Assembly (NCBI RefSeq): GCF_029227915.1 | Contig: NC_079876.1 | Span: forward strand, 37,307,828-37,371,827 | Length of the DNA stretch: 64,000 nucleotides | Reading direction: 5' to 3' | Source of the DNA: Hydractinia symbiolongicarpus | Taxonomy: Eukaryota > Cnidaria > Hydrozoa > Anthoathecata > Hydractiniidae | Shown: piece after piece, positions 38,393-51,280 of the stretch | Position numbering within the stretch: position 1 is the first letter of the stretch | How the letters are laid out: each line of letters opens with the position of its first letter | The notes under the pieces: model-generated | Database searches by the model: none | The model's input: only the letters and a program-made list of their open reading frames with translations | What the model was told of the DNA's origin: nothing | Made by a program: the position numbers and the translations under genes

Positions 38393-39883
38393 TACCAACA
38401 TGTATTTAGCGATATTTATCTGATATTACTAGGTTGCATTGCTTTTAACAGTGAAACGATTGACTGTGGCACTTATTTGAACTGATTATGGACTGTCACC
38501 TGATAAATGTGATAAAGGAGACAGTTGGACTCCAAGAAATAACATTCTTCTTAATTTGACAAGATTGCGGAGCCTCAGCGATTACACTTGGCGCTGTGGT
38601 AGCGCTTCATTTAAGAATTAAGCTATAAAAAGTCATTTTCTTACTGTGGGGCCGATCCTATCCGTTATCGCGCGCTGAAGAAATAGCGGCAGTTTTAAAA
38701 ACTACATTTCATTGACTTTCTAACGGTGTCAGTCCGTTTGAGTTACAACGGTTGGGTCACATACTCGTACCAACATGTATTTACCGATATTTTTCTGATT
38801 TTACTAGGTTGCACCGCTTTTAACAGTGAAACGATTGCTGTGGGACTAAATTGAACTGATTTTGGGCTGTGACCTTATAAATGTTATAAGATAGACAAGT
38901 TGACTCCAAGAAATAACATTCTTCTTAATTTGACATGATTACCAGAACTCAGCGATTACACTGGGCGTTTTGGTATCGCTTCATTTGAAAATTTAGATAA
39001 ATAAGTCATTCTTTACTGTGGGATCAATCCTATCCGTTATCGCGCGCTGAAGAAATAGCGATAGTTTCAAAAACTACATTTAATTGACTTTGTAACGGTG
39101 TCAGTCCGTTTGAGTTGCAACGGTTGGGTCACGTATTCGTACCAACATGTAATTAGCGATATTTATCTGATTTTACTAGGTTGCACCGCTTTTAACAGTG
39201 AAACGATTGCTGTGGGCTAAATTGAACTGATTTTGGGCTGTGACCTTATAAATGTTATAAGATAGACAAGTTGACTCCAAGAAATAACATTCTTCTTAAT
39301 TTGACATGATTACCAGAACTCAGCGATTACACTGGGCGCTTTGGTATCGCTTCATTTAAAAATTTAGATAAATAAGTCATTCTTTACTGTGGGATCAATC
39401 CTATCCGTTATCGCGCGCTGAAGAAATAGCGATAGTTTCAAAAACTACATTTAATTGACTTTGTAAGGGTGTCAGTCCGTTTGAGTTGCAACGATTGGGT
39501 CACGTATTCGTACCAACATGTATTTAGCGATATTTATCTGATATTACTAGGTTGCATCGCTTTTAACAGTGAAACGATTGACTGTGGCACTTAATTGAAC
39601 TGATTATGGACTGTCACCTGATAAATGTGATAAAGGAGACAATTGGACTCCAAGAAATAACATTCTTCTTAATTTGACAAGATTGCGGAGCCTCAGCGAT
39701 TACACTGGGCGCTGTGGTAGCGCTTCATTTAAGAATTAAGCTATAAAAAGTCATTTTGTTACTGTGGGGCCGATCCTTCCCCTTAGCGCGCTGAAGAAAT
39801 AGCGACAGTTTCAAAAACTATTTTTCATTGACTTTCTAACGGTGTCAGTCCGTTTGTGTTACAACGGTTGGGTCACATATTCG
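38393..39883 (+). repeat. Four monomers at the right end of block B'
   Basis: Units at 38393, 38768, 39140 and 39511. The units at 38768 and 39140 are close copies of each other (ctgattttactagg and gattaccagaactc in both), a recent single-monomer duplication with 372 bp spacing. The second lacks one base in gctgtgggctaaattg. Confidence 0.75.
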
Positions 39884-42800
39884 TACCAACATGTATTTAG
39901 CGATATTTGTTTTGATATTACTAGGTTGCATCGCTTTTAACAATGAAACGAATGACTGTGGGACTTAATTGAACTAACTTTGGACTATGACCTGATAAAT
40001 GTGATAAATGAGACAATTGGACTCCAAGAAAAAACATTCTTCTTAATTTGACGTGATTGCCGGAACTCAGCGATTACACTGGGCGCTGTGGTAGCGCTTC
40101 ATTTAAGAATTTACACAAATCAGTCATTCTTTACTGTGGGACCAATCCTAGCTGTTATCGCGCGCTGAAGAAATAGCAACAGTTTCAAAAACTACATTTC
40201 ATTGACTTTCTAAAAGTATCAATCCGCTGGAGTTGCAACGGTTGAGTCACATATTCGTACCAACATGTATTTCGTGATGTTTTTCCGGTACTACAAAGTT
40301 GTATGGCTTTTAACAGTGAAACGATTGACTGTGGCACTTAATTGAACTGATTATGGACTGTCACCTGATAAATGTGATAAAGCAGACAATTGGACTCCTA
40401 GAAATAACATTCTTCTTAATTTGACATGATTGCGGAACCTCAGCGATTACACTGGGCGCTGTGGTAGCGCTTCATTTAAGAATTAAGCTATAAAAAGTCA
40501 TTATTTTACTGTGGGGCCGATCCTGGCCGTTAGCGCGCTGAAGAAATAGCGACAGTTTCAAAAACTACATTTTATTGACTTTCTAACGGTGTCAGTCCGT
40601 TTGAGTTACAACGGTTGGGTCACATATTCGTACCAACATGTATTTATCGAATTGTTTTTCCCATATTACTAGGTTGCATCGATTTAAACAATGAAACGAT
40701 TGACTGTGGGATTTAATTGATCTAACTTTGTACTGTGACCTAATAGATGTGATAAATGAGAAAATTGGACTCCAAGAAATAACATTCTTGTCAATTTGAC
40801 ATGATTGCCGGAACTCAGCGATTACACTGGGCGCTGTGGTAGCACTTCATTTAAAAACTGAGATTAATAAGTGATTTTTTACTGTGGGACCAATCCTAGC
40901 CATTATCGCGCGCTGAAGAAATAGCGACAGTTTCAAGAACTACATTTCATTGACTTTCTAACGGTGTCAGCCCGTTTGAGTTACAACAGTTGGGTCACCT
41001 ATTCGTACCAACATGTGTTTAGCGATATTTTTCTGATATTACTAGGTTGCATCGCTTTTAACAATGAAACGATTGACTGTGGGACTTAATTGAACTAACT
41101 TTGGACTGTGACCTGATAAATGTGATAAATGAGACATTTGGACTCCAAGAAATAACATTCTTTTCAATTTGACATGATTGCCGGAACTCAGGGATTACAC
41201 TGGGCGCTGTGGTAGCGCTTCATTTAAAAATTTAGATAAATAAGTCATTCTTTACTGTGGGACCAATCCTAGCCGTTATCGCGCGCTGAAGAAATATCAA
41301 AAGTTTCATAAACTACATTTCATTGACTTTCTAACGGTGCTAGTCCGTTTGAGTTACAACGGCTGGGTCACATATTCGTACCAACATGTATTTAGCGATA
41401 TTTGTTTTGATATTACTAGGTTGCATCGCTTTTAACAATGAAACGAATGACTGTGGGACTTAATTGAACTAACTTTGAACTGTGACCTAATAAATGTGAT
41501 AAATGAGAAAATTGGACTCCAAGAAATAACATTCTTCTCAATTTGACATGATTGCCGGAACTCAGCGATTGCACTGGGCGCTCTGGTAGCACTTCATTAA
41601 AAAACTTAGATTAATAAGTCATTTTTTACTGTGGGACCAATCCTAGCCGTTATCGCGCGCTGAAGAAATAGCGACAATTTCAAAAACTACAGTTCATTGA
41701 CTTTCTAACGGCGTCAGTCCGTTTGAGTTACAACGGTTGCGTCACATATTCGTACCAACATGTATTTAGCGATATTTGTTTTGATATTACTAGGTTGCAT
41801 CGCTTTTATCAATGAAACGAATGACTGTGGGACTTAATTGAACTAACTTTGCACTGTGACCTGATAAATGTGATAAATGAGACAATTGGACTCCAAGAAA
41901 AAACATTTTTCATAATTTGACGTGATTGCCGGAACTCAGCGATTACACTGGGCGCTGTGGTAGCGCTTCATTTAAAAATTTAGATAAATAAGTTATTTTT
42001 TACTGTGTGACCAATCCTAGCCGTTATCGCGCGCTGAAGAGATAGCAACAGTTTCAAAAACTACATTTTATTGACTTTCTAATGGTGTCAGTCCGTTTGA
42101 GTTACAACGGTTGCGTCACTTATTCGTACCAACATGAATTTAGCGACATTTTTTTTGATATTACTAGGTTGCATCGCTTTTAACAATGAAACGATTGACT
42201 GTGGGACTTAATTGAATTACCTTTGGACTGTGACCTAATAAATGTGATAAATGAGAAAATTGGACCCCAAGAAATAACATTCTTCTCAATTTGACATGAT
42301 TGCCGGAACTCAGCGATTACACTGGGCGCTGTGGTAGCACTTCATTTGAAAACTTAGATTAATAAGTCATTTTTTACTGTGGGACCAATCCTAGCCATTA
42401 TCGCGCGCTGAAGAAATAGCGACAGTTTCATAAACTACATTTCATTGACTTTCTAACGGTGCCAGTCGGTTTGAGTTACAACGGTTGGGTCACATGTTCG
42501 TACCAACATGTATTTAGCGATATTTTTTTTGATATTACTAGGTTGCTCGCTTTTAACAATGAAACGATTGACTGTGGGACTTAATTGAACTAACTTTGGA
42601 CTGTGACCTAATTAATGTGATAAATGAGAAAATTGAACTCCAAGAATAAACATTCTTCTCAATTTGACATGATTGCCGGAACTCAGCGATTACACTGGGC
42701 GCTGTGGTAGCACTTCATCTAAAAACTTAGATTAATAAGTCATTCTTTACTGTGGGACCAATCCTAGCCGTTATCGCGCGCTGAAGAAATATCGACAGTT

Positions 42801-43230
42801 TCATAAACTACATTTCATTGACTTTCTAACGGTGCCAGTCGGTTTGAGTTACAACGGTTGGGTCACATATTCGTACCAACATGTATTTAGCGGTATTTGT
42901 TTTGATATTTCTAGGTTGCATCGCTTTTAACAATGAAACGAATGACTGTGGGACTTAATTGACCTAACTTTGGACTGTGACCTGATAAATGTGATAAATG
43001 AGACAATTGGACTCCAAGAAAAAACATTTTTCTTAATTTGACGTGATTGCCGGAACTCAGCGATTACACTGGGCGCTGTGGTAGCGCTTCATTTAAAAAT
43101 TTAGATAAATAAGTCATTTTTTACTGTGTGACCAATCCTAGCCGTTATCGCGCGCTGAAGAGATAACAACAGTTTCAAAAACTACATTTTATTGACTTTC
43201 TAATGGTGTCAGTCCGTTTGAGTTACAACG
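39884..43230 (+). repeat. Start of the more diverged right-hand region
   Basis: Nine units from 39884 to the one starting at 42874. C-type monomers (aaaacttagattaataag) become common and are intermixed with a-type. One unit, at 40631, has tatttatcgaattgttttt and gcatcgatttaaac, shared only with 60115. The stretch from about 41130 to 42400 recurs at about 43935 to 45205, with an offset of 2804 bp. Confidence 0.75.
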
Positions 43231-43436
43231 GTTGATTGCCAAAACTCAGCGATTGCACTGGGCGTTGTGGTTGCGCTTCATTTAAAAACTTAAATTAATA
43301 AGTCATTTTTTACTGTGGGACCAATCCTGGCCGTTATCGCGCGCTGAAGAAATAGCGACAGTTTCAAAAACAACATTTCATTGACTTTCTAACGGTATCA
43401 ATCCACTTCAGTTACAACGTTTGCGTCACATATTCG
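43231..43436 (+). repeat. Half-monomer left by an out-of-register deletion
   Basis: After acaacggttg at 43225-43234 the sequence continues directly with attgccaaaactcag, which normally lies about half a monomer downstream. The spacing between landmarks is 563 bp (42874 to 43437). The intact arrangement is seen at 49021-49600. Relative to it, 558 bp (about 1.5 monomers) are missing here. Confidence 0.88.
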
Positions 43437-44556
43437 TACCAACATGTGTTTAGCGATATTTTTCTCATATTACTAGGTTGCATCGCTTTTAACAGTGAAA
43501 CGATTGACTGTGGGAATAAATTGGACTGATTTTGGACTGTGACCTGATAAATGTGATAAATGAGACAATTGGATTCCAAGAAATAACATTCTTCTTAATT
43601 TGACATGCTTACCGGAACTCAGCGATTACACTGGGCGCTGTGGTAGCGCTTCATTTAAAAATTTAAATAAATAAGTCATTCTTTACTGTGGGACCAATCC
43701 TAGCCGTTATCGGGCGCTGAAGAAATGGCGACAGTTTCAAAAACTACATTTCATTGAATTTCTAACGGTATCAATCCACTTCAGTTACAACGTTTGATTC
43801 CCATATTCGTACTAACATGTATTTAGCGATATTTTTCTCATATTACTAGGTTGCATCGCTTTTAACAGTGAAACGAGTGACTGTGGGACTAAATTGGACT
43901 GATTTTATACTGTGACCTGATAAATGTGATAAATGAGACAATTGGACTCCAAGAAATAACATTCTTTTCAATTTGACATGATTGCCGGAACTCAGGGATT
44001 ACACTGGGCGCTGTGGTAGCGCTTCATTTAAAAATTTAGATAAATAAGTCATTCTTTACTGTGGGACCAATCCTAGCCGTTATCGCGCGCTGAAGAAATA
44101 TCAAAAGTTTCATAAACTACATTTCATTGACTTTCTAACGGTGCTAGTCCGTTTGAGTTACAACGGCTGGGTCACAAATTCGTACCAACATGTATTTAGC
44201 GATATTTGTTTTGATATTACTAGGTTGCATCGCTTTTAACAATGAAACGAATGACTGTGGGACTTAATTGAACTAACTTTGAACTGTGACCTAATAAATG
44301 TGATAAATGAGAAAATTGGACTCCAAGAAATAACATTCTTCTCAATTTGACATGATTGCCGGAACTCAGCGATTGCACTGGGCGCTCTGGTAGCACTTCA
44401 TTAAAAAACTTAGATTAATAAGTCATTTTTTACTGTGGGACCAATCCTAGCCGTTATCGCGCGCTGAAGAAATAGCGACAGTTTCAAAAACTACAGTTCA
44501 TTGACTTTCTAACGGCGTCAGTCCGTTTGAGTTACAACGGTTGCGTCACATATTCG
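43437..44556 (+). repeat. Three monomers after the deletion junction
   Basis: Units at 43437, 43810 and 44183. The first two carry atcaatccacttcag, matching 49789 and 50162. Within the unit at 43810 the match switches to the 41 kb block (ttttcaatttgacatg and ctcagggatt). Confidence 0.75.
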
Positions 44557-46051
44557 TACCAACATGTATTTAGCGATATTTGTTTTGATATTACTAGGTT
44601 GCATCGCTTTTATCAATGAAACGAATGACTGTGGGACTTAATTGAACTAACTTTGCACTGTGACCTGATAAATGTGATAAATGAGACAATTGGACTCCAG
44701 GAAAAAACATTTTTCATAATTTGACGTGATTGCCGGAACTCAGCGATTACACTGGGCGCTGTGGTAGCGCTTCATTTAAAAATTTAGATAAATAAGTTAT
44801 TTTTTACTGTGTGACCAATCCTAGCCGTTATCGCGCGCTGAAGAGATAGCAACAGTTTCAAAAACTACATTTTATTGACTTTCTAATGGTGTCAGTCCGT
44901 TTGAGTTACAACGGTTGCGTCACTTATTCGTACCAACATGAATTTAGCGACATTTTTTTTGATATTACTAGGTTGCATCGCTTTTAACAATGAAACGATT
45001 GACTGTGGGACTTAATTGAATTACCTTTGGACTGTGACCTAATAAATGTGATAAATGAGAAAATTGGACCCCAAGAAATAACATTCTTCTCAATTTGACA
45101 TGATTGCCGGAACTCAGCGATTACACTGGGCGCTGTGGTAGCACTTCATTTGAAAACTTAGATTAATAAGTCATTTTTTACTGTGGGACCAATCCTAGCC
45201 ATTATCGCGCGCTGAAGAAATAGCGACAGTTTCAAGAACTACATTTCATTGACTTTCTAACGGTGTCAGCCCGTTTGAGTTACAACAGTTGGGTCACCTA
45301 TTCGTACCAACATGTGTTTAGCGATATTTTTCTGATATTACTAGGTTGCATCGCTTTTAACAATGAAACGATTTACTGTGGGACTTAATTGAACTAACTT
45401 TGGACTGTGACCTGATAAATGTGATAAATGAGACAATTGGACTCCAGGAAAAAACATTTTTCTTAATTTGACGTGATTGCCGGAACTCAGCGATTACACT
45501 GGGCGCTGTGGTAGCGCTTTATTTAAAAATTTAGATAAATAAGTCATTCTTTACTGTGGGACCAATCCTAGAACGTTATCGCGCGCTGAAGAAATATCGA
45601 CAGTTTCATAAACTACATTTCATTGACTTTCTAACGGTGCCAGACGGTTTGAGTTACAACGGTTGGGTCACATATTCGTACCAACATGTATTTAGCGATA
45701 TTTTTTTTGATATTACTAGGTTGCTCGCTTTTAACAATGAAACGATTGACTGTGGGACTTAATTGAACTAACTTTGGACTGTGACCTAATTAATGTGATA
45801 AATGAGAAAATTGAACTCCAAGAAATAACATTCTTCTCAATTTGACATGATTGCCGGAACTCAGCGATTACACTGGGCGCTGTGGTAGCACTTCATCTAA
45901 AAACTTAGATTAATAAGTCATTCTTTACTGTGGGACCAATCCTAGCCGTTATCGCGCGCTGAAGAAATAGCGACAGTTTCAAAAACTACAGTTCATTGAC
46001 TTTCTAACGGCGTCAGTCCGTTTGAGTTACAACGGTTGCGTCACATATTCG
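44557..46051 (+). repeat. 1495 bp tetramer HOR, copy 1
   Basis: Starts 44557, 44931, 45305 and 45679 (374, 374, 374 and 373 bp) recur at 46052, 46426, 46800 and 47174, exactly 1495 bp later. A marker is ggaccaatcctagaacg near 45559 and 47054. A short open stretch at 45556-45762 is repeated with the HOR and I consider it non-coding. Confidence 0.88.
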
Positions 46052-47546
46052 TACCAACATGTATTTAGCGATATTTGTTTTGATATTACTAGGTTGCATC
46101 GCTTTTATCAATGAAACGAATGACTGTGGGACTTAATTGAACTAACTTTGCACTGTGACCTGATAAATGTGATAAATGAGACAATTGGACTCCAGGAAAA
46201 AACATTTTTCATAATTTGACGTGATTGCCGGAACTCAGCGATTACACTGGGCGCTGTGGTAGCGCTTCATTTAAAAATTTAGATAAATAAGTTATTTTTT
46301 ACTGTGTGACCAATCCTAGCCGTTATCGCGCGCTGAAGAGATAGCAACAGTTTCAAAAACTACATTTTATTGACTTTCTAATGGTGTCAGTCCGTTTGAG
46401 TTACAACGGTTGCGTCACTTATTCGTACCAACATGAATTTAGCGACATTTTTTTTGATATTACTAGGTTGCATCGCTTTTAACAATGAAACGATTGACTG
46501 TGGGACTTAATTGAATTACCTTTGGACTGTGACCTAATAAATGTGATAAATGAGAAAATTGGACCCCAAGAAATAACATTCTTCTCAATTTGACATGATT
46601 GCCGGAACTCAGCGATTACACTGGGCGCTGTGGTAGCACTTCATTTGAAAACTTAGATTAATAAGTCATTTTTTACTGTGGGACCAATCCTAGCCATTAT
46701 CGCGCGCTGAAGAAATAGCGACAGTTTCAAGAACTACATTTCATTGACTTTCTAACGGTGTCAGCCCGTTTGAGTTACAACAGTTGGGTCACCTATTCGT
46801 ACCAACATGTGTTTAGCGATATTTTTCTGATATTACTAGGTTGCATCGCTTTTAACAATGAAACGATTTACTGTGGGACTTAATTGAACTAACTTTGGAC
46901 TGTGACCTGATAAATGTGATAAATGAGACAATTGGACTCCAGGAAAAAACATTTTTCTTAATTTGACGTGATTGCCGGAACTCAGCGATTACACTGGGCG
47001 CTGTGGTAGCGCTTTATTTAAAAATTTAGATAAATAAGTCATTCTTTACTGTGGGACCAATCCTAGAACGTTATCGCGCGCTGAAGAAATATCGACAGTT
47101 TCATAAACTACATTTCATTGACTTTCTAACGGTGCCAGACGGTTTGAGTTACAACGGTTGGGTCACATATTCGTACCAACATGTATTTAGCGATATTTTT
47201 TTTGATATTACTAGGTTGCTCGCTTTTAACAATGAAACGATTGACTGTGGGACTTAATTGAACTAACTTTGGACTGTGACCTAATTAATGTGATAAATGA
47301 GAAAATTGAACTCCAAGAAATAACATTCTTCTCAATTTGACATGATTGCCGGAACTCAGCGATTACACTGGGCGCTGTGGTAGCACTTCATCTAAAAACT
47401 TAGATTAATAAGTCATTCTTTACTGTGGGACCAATCCTAGCCGTTATCGCGCGCTGAAGAAATATCGACAGTTTCATAAACTACATTTCATTGACTTTCT
47501 AACGGTGCCAGTCGGTTTGAGTTACAACGGTTGGGTCACATATTCG
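46052..47546 (+). repeat. 1495 bp tetramer HOR, copy 2
   Basis: The same four units as the preceding copy with almost no differences visible. The last unit, at 47174, is also the first member of the trimer duplication that follows, so the two HOR periods overlap. Confidence 0.88.
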
Positions 47547-49041
47547 TACCAACATGTATTTAGCGGTATTTGTTTTGATATTTCTAGGTTGCATCGCTTT
47601 TAACAATGAAACGAATGACTGTGGGACTTAATTGACCTAACTTTGGACTGTGACCTGATAAATGTGATAAATGAGACAATTGGACTCCAAGAAAAAACAT
47701 TTTTCTTAATTTGACGTGATTGCCGGAACTCAGCGATTACACTGGGCGCTGTGGTAGCACTTCATTTGAAAACTTAGATTAATAAGTCATTTTTTACTGT
47801 GGGACCAATCCTAGCCATTATCGCGCGCTGAAGAAATAGCGACAGTTTCAAGAACTACATTTCATTGACTTTCTAACGGTGTCAGCCCGTTTGAGTTACA
47901 ACAGTTGGGTCACCTATTCGTACCAACATGTGTTTAGCGATATTTTTCTGATATTACTAGGTTGCATCGCTTTTAACAATGAAACGATTTACTGTGGGAC
48001 TTAATTGAACTAACTTTGGACTGTGACCTGATAAATGTGATAAATGAGACAATTGGACTCCAGGAAAAAACATTTTTCTTAATTTGACGTGATTGCCGGA
48101 ACTCAGCGATTACACTGGGCGCTGTGGTAGCGCTTTATTTAAAAATTTAGATAAATAAGTCATTCTTTACTGTGGGACCAATCCTAGAACGTTATCGCGC
48201 GCTGAAGAAATATCGACAGTTTCATAAACTACATTTCATTGACTTTCTAACGGTGCCAGACGGTTTGAGTTACAACGGTTGGGTCACATATTCGTACCAA
48301 CATGTATTTAGCGATATTTTTTTTGATATTACTAGGTTGCTCGCTTTTAACAATGAAACGATTGACTGTGGGACTTAATTGAACTAACTTTGGACTGTGA
48401 CCTAATTAATGTGATAAATGAGAAAATTGAACTCCAAGAAATAACATTCTTCTCAATTTGACATGATTGCCGGAACTCAGCGATTACACTGGGCGCTGTG
48501 GTAGCACTTCATCTAAAAACTTAGATTAATAAGTCATTCTTTACTGTGGGACCAATCCTAGCCGTTATCGCGCGCTGAAGAAATATCGACAGTTTCATAA
48601 ACTACATTTCATTGACTTTCTAACGGTGCCAGTCGGTTTGAGTTACAACGGTTGGGTCACATATTCGTACCAACATGTATTTAGCGGTATTTGTTTTGAT
48701 ATTTCTAGGTTGCATCGCTTTTAACAATGAAACGAATGACTGTGGGACTTAATTGACCTAACTTTGGACTGTGACCTGATAAATGTGATAAATGAGACAA
48801 TTGGACTCCAAGAAAAAACATTTTTCTTAATTTGACGTGATTGCCGGAACTCAGCGATTACACTGGGCGCTGTGGTAGCGCTTCATTTAAAAATTTAGAT
48901 AAATAAGTCATTTTTTACTGTGTGACCAATCCTAGCCGTTATCGCGCGCTGAAGAGATAACAACAGTTTCAAAAACTACATTTTATTGACTTTCTAATGG
49001 TGTCAGTCCGTTTGAGTTACAACGGTTGCGTCACTTATTCG
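47547..49041 (+). repeat. Trimer (1121 bp) continuation of the tetramer HOR
   Basis: Starts 46800, 47174 and 47547 recur at 47921, 48295 and 48668, 1121 bp later. In the unit starting at 47547 the body switches near 47750 from the caagaaaaaacattttt sequence to a c-type end (gtagcacttcatttg). This in-register join explains why a three-unit step replaced the four-unit step. Confidence 0.8.
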
Positions 49042-51280
49042 TACCAACATGAATATAGCGACATTTTTTTGATATTACTAGGTTGCATCGCTTTTAACAA
49101 TGAAACGATTGACTGTGGGACTTAATTGAACTAACTTTGGACTGTGACCTAATAAATGTGATAAATGAGAAAATTCGACCCCAAGAAATAACATTCTTCT
49201 CAATTTGACATGATTGCCGGAGCTCAGCGATTACACTGGGCGCTGTGGTAGCACTTCATTTGAAAACTTAGATTAATAAGTCATTTTTTACTGTGGGACC
49301 AATCCTAGCCGTTATCGCGCGCTGAAGAAATATCGATAATTTCATAAACTACATTTCATTGACTTTCTAATGGTGCCAGTCCGTTTGAGTTACAACGGTT
49401 GGGTCACATGTTCGTACCAGCATGTCTTTAGCGATATTTGTTTTGATATTACTAGGTTGCATCGCTTTTAACAATGAAACGAATGACTGTGGGACTTAAT
49501 TGAACTAACTTTGGACTGTGACATTATAAAAGTTATAAGTGAGACATGTGGACTCTAAGAAATAGCATTTTTCTTAATTTGAAATGATTGCCAAAACTCA
49601 GCGATTGCACTGGGCGTTGTGGTTGCGCTTCATTTAAAAACTTAAATTAATAAGTCATTTTTTACTGTGGGACCAATCCTGGCCGTTATCGCGCGCTGAA
49701 GAAATAGCGACAGTTTCAAAAACAACATTTCATTGACTTTCTAACGGTATCAATCCACTTCAGTTACAACGTTTGCGTCACATATTCGTACCAACATGTG
49801 TTTAGCGATATTTTTCTCATATTACTAGGTTGCATCGCTTTTAACAGTGAAACGATTGACTGTGGGAATAAATTGGACTGATTTTGGACTGTGACCTGAC
49901 AAATGTGATAAATGAGACAATTGGATTCCAAGAAATAACATTCTTCTTAATTTGACATGCTTACCGGAACTCAGCGATTACACTGGGCGCTGTGGTAGCG
50001 CTTCATTTAAAAATTTAAATAAATAAGTCATTCTTTACTGTGGGACCAATCCTAGCCGTTATCGGGCGCTGAAGAAATGGCGACAGTTTCAAAAACTACA
50101 TTTCATTGAATTTCTAACGGTATCAATCCACTTCAGTTACAACGTTTGATTCCCATATTCGTACCAACATGTATTTAGCGATATTTTTCTCATATTACTA
50201 GGTTGCATCGCTTTTAACAGTGAAACGAGTGACTGTGGGACTAAATTGGACTGATTTTATACTGTGATCATATAAATGTTATAAGTGAGACAAGTTGACT
50301 CCAAGAAATAACATTCTTCTTAAATTGACATGATTGCCGAAACTCAACGATTACACTGGGCGCTGTGGTAGCGCTTCATTTAAGAATTAAGCTAAAAAAA
50401 TTCATTTTTTTACTGTGGGACCAATCCTAGCCATTAGCGCGCTCAAGAAATAGAGACAGTTTCAAATACTACATTTCACTGATTTGCTAACGGTGTCAGT
50501 CCGTTTGAGTTTCAACGGTTGGGTCACATATTCGTACCAACATTTATTTAGCGATATTTTTCTCATATTACTAGGTTGCATCGCTTTTAACAATGAAACG
50601 AATGACTGTGGGACTTAATTGAACTAACTTTGGACTGTGACCTAATAAATGTGATAAATGAGAAAAATGGACTCCAAGAAATAACATTCTTCTCAATTTG
50701 ACATGATTGCCGGAACTCAGGGATTACACTGGGCGCTGTGGTACCACTTCATTTAAAAACTTAGATTAATAAGTCATTTTTTACTGTGGGACCAATCCTA
50801 GCCGTTATCGGGCGCTGAAGAAATGGCGACAGTTTCAAAAACTACATTTCATTGACTTTCTAACGGTATCAATCCACTTCAGTTACAACGTTTGATTCAC
50901 ATATTCGTACCAACATGTATTTAGCGATATTTTTCTCATATTACCAGGTTGCATCGCTTTTAACAGTGAAACGAGTGACTGTGGGACTAAAATGGACTGA
51001 TTTTATACTGTGATCATATAAATGTTATAAGTGAGACTAGTTGACTCCAAGAAATAACATTCTTCTTAATTTGACATGATTGCCGAAACTCAACGATTAC
51101 ACTGGGCGCTGTGGTAGCGCTTCATTTAAGAATTAAGCTAAAAAAAGTCATTTTTTTACTGTGGGACCAATCCTAGCCATTAGCGCGCTCAAGAAATAGA
51201 GACAGTTTCAAATACTACATTTCACTGATTTTCTAACGGTGTCAGTCCGTTTGAGTTTCAACGGTTGGGTCACATATTCG
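49042..51280 (+). repeat. Six monomers including atcaatccacttcag family
   Basis: Units at 49042, 49415, 49789, 50162, 50535 and 50908. The units at 50162 and 50908 (746 bp apart) share gattttatactgtgatcat, so this is a local dimer duplication. The segment 49587-50260 is the intact counterpart of 43235-43910 at offset 6352. Confidence 0.75.

Noticed and set aside
45556-45762. 68-codon open stretch repeated at 47051 and 48172
   Set aside because: It is the same frame as the e-type stretch, shortened, inside a tetramer/trimer HOR. It recurs only because the HOR recurs.
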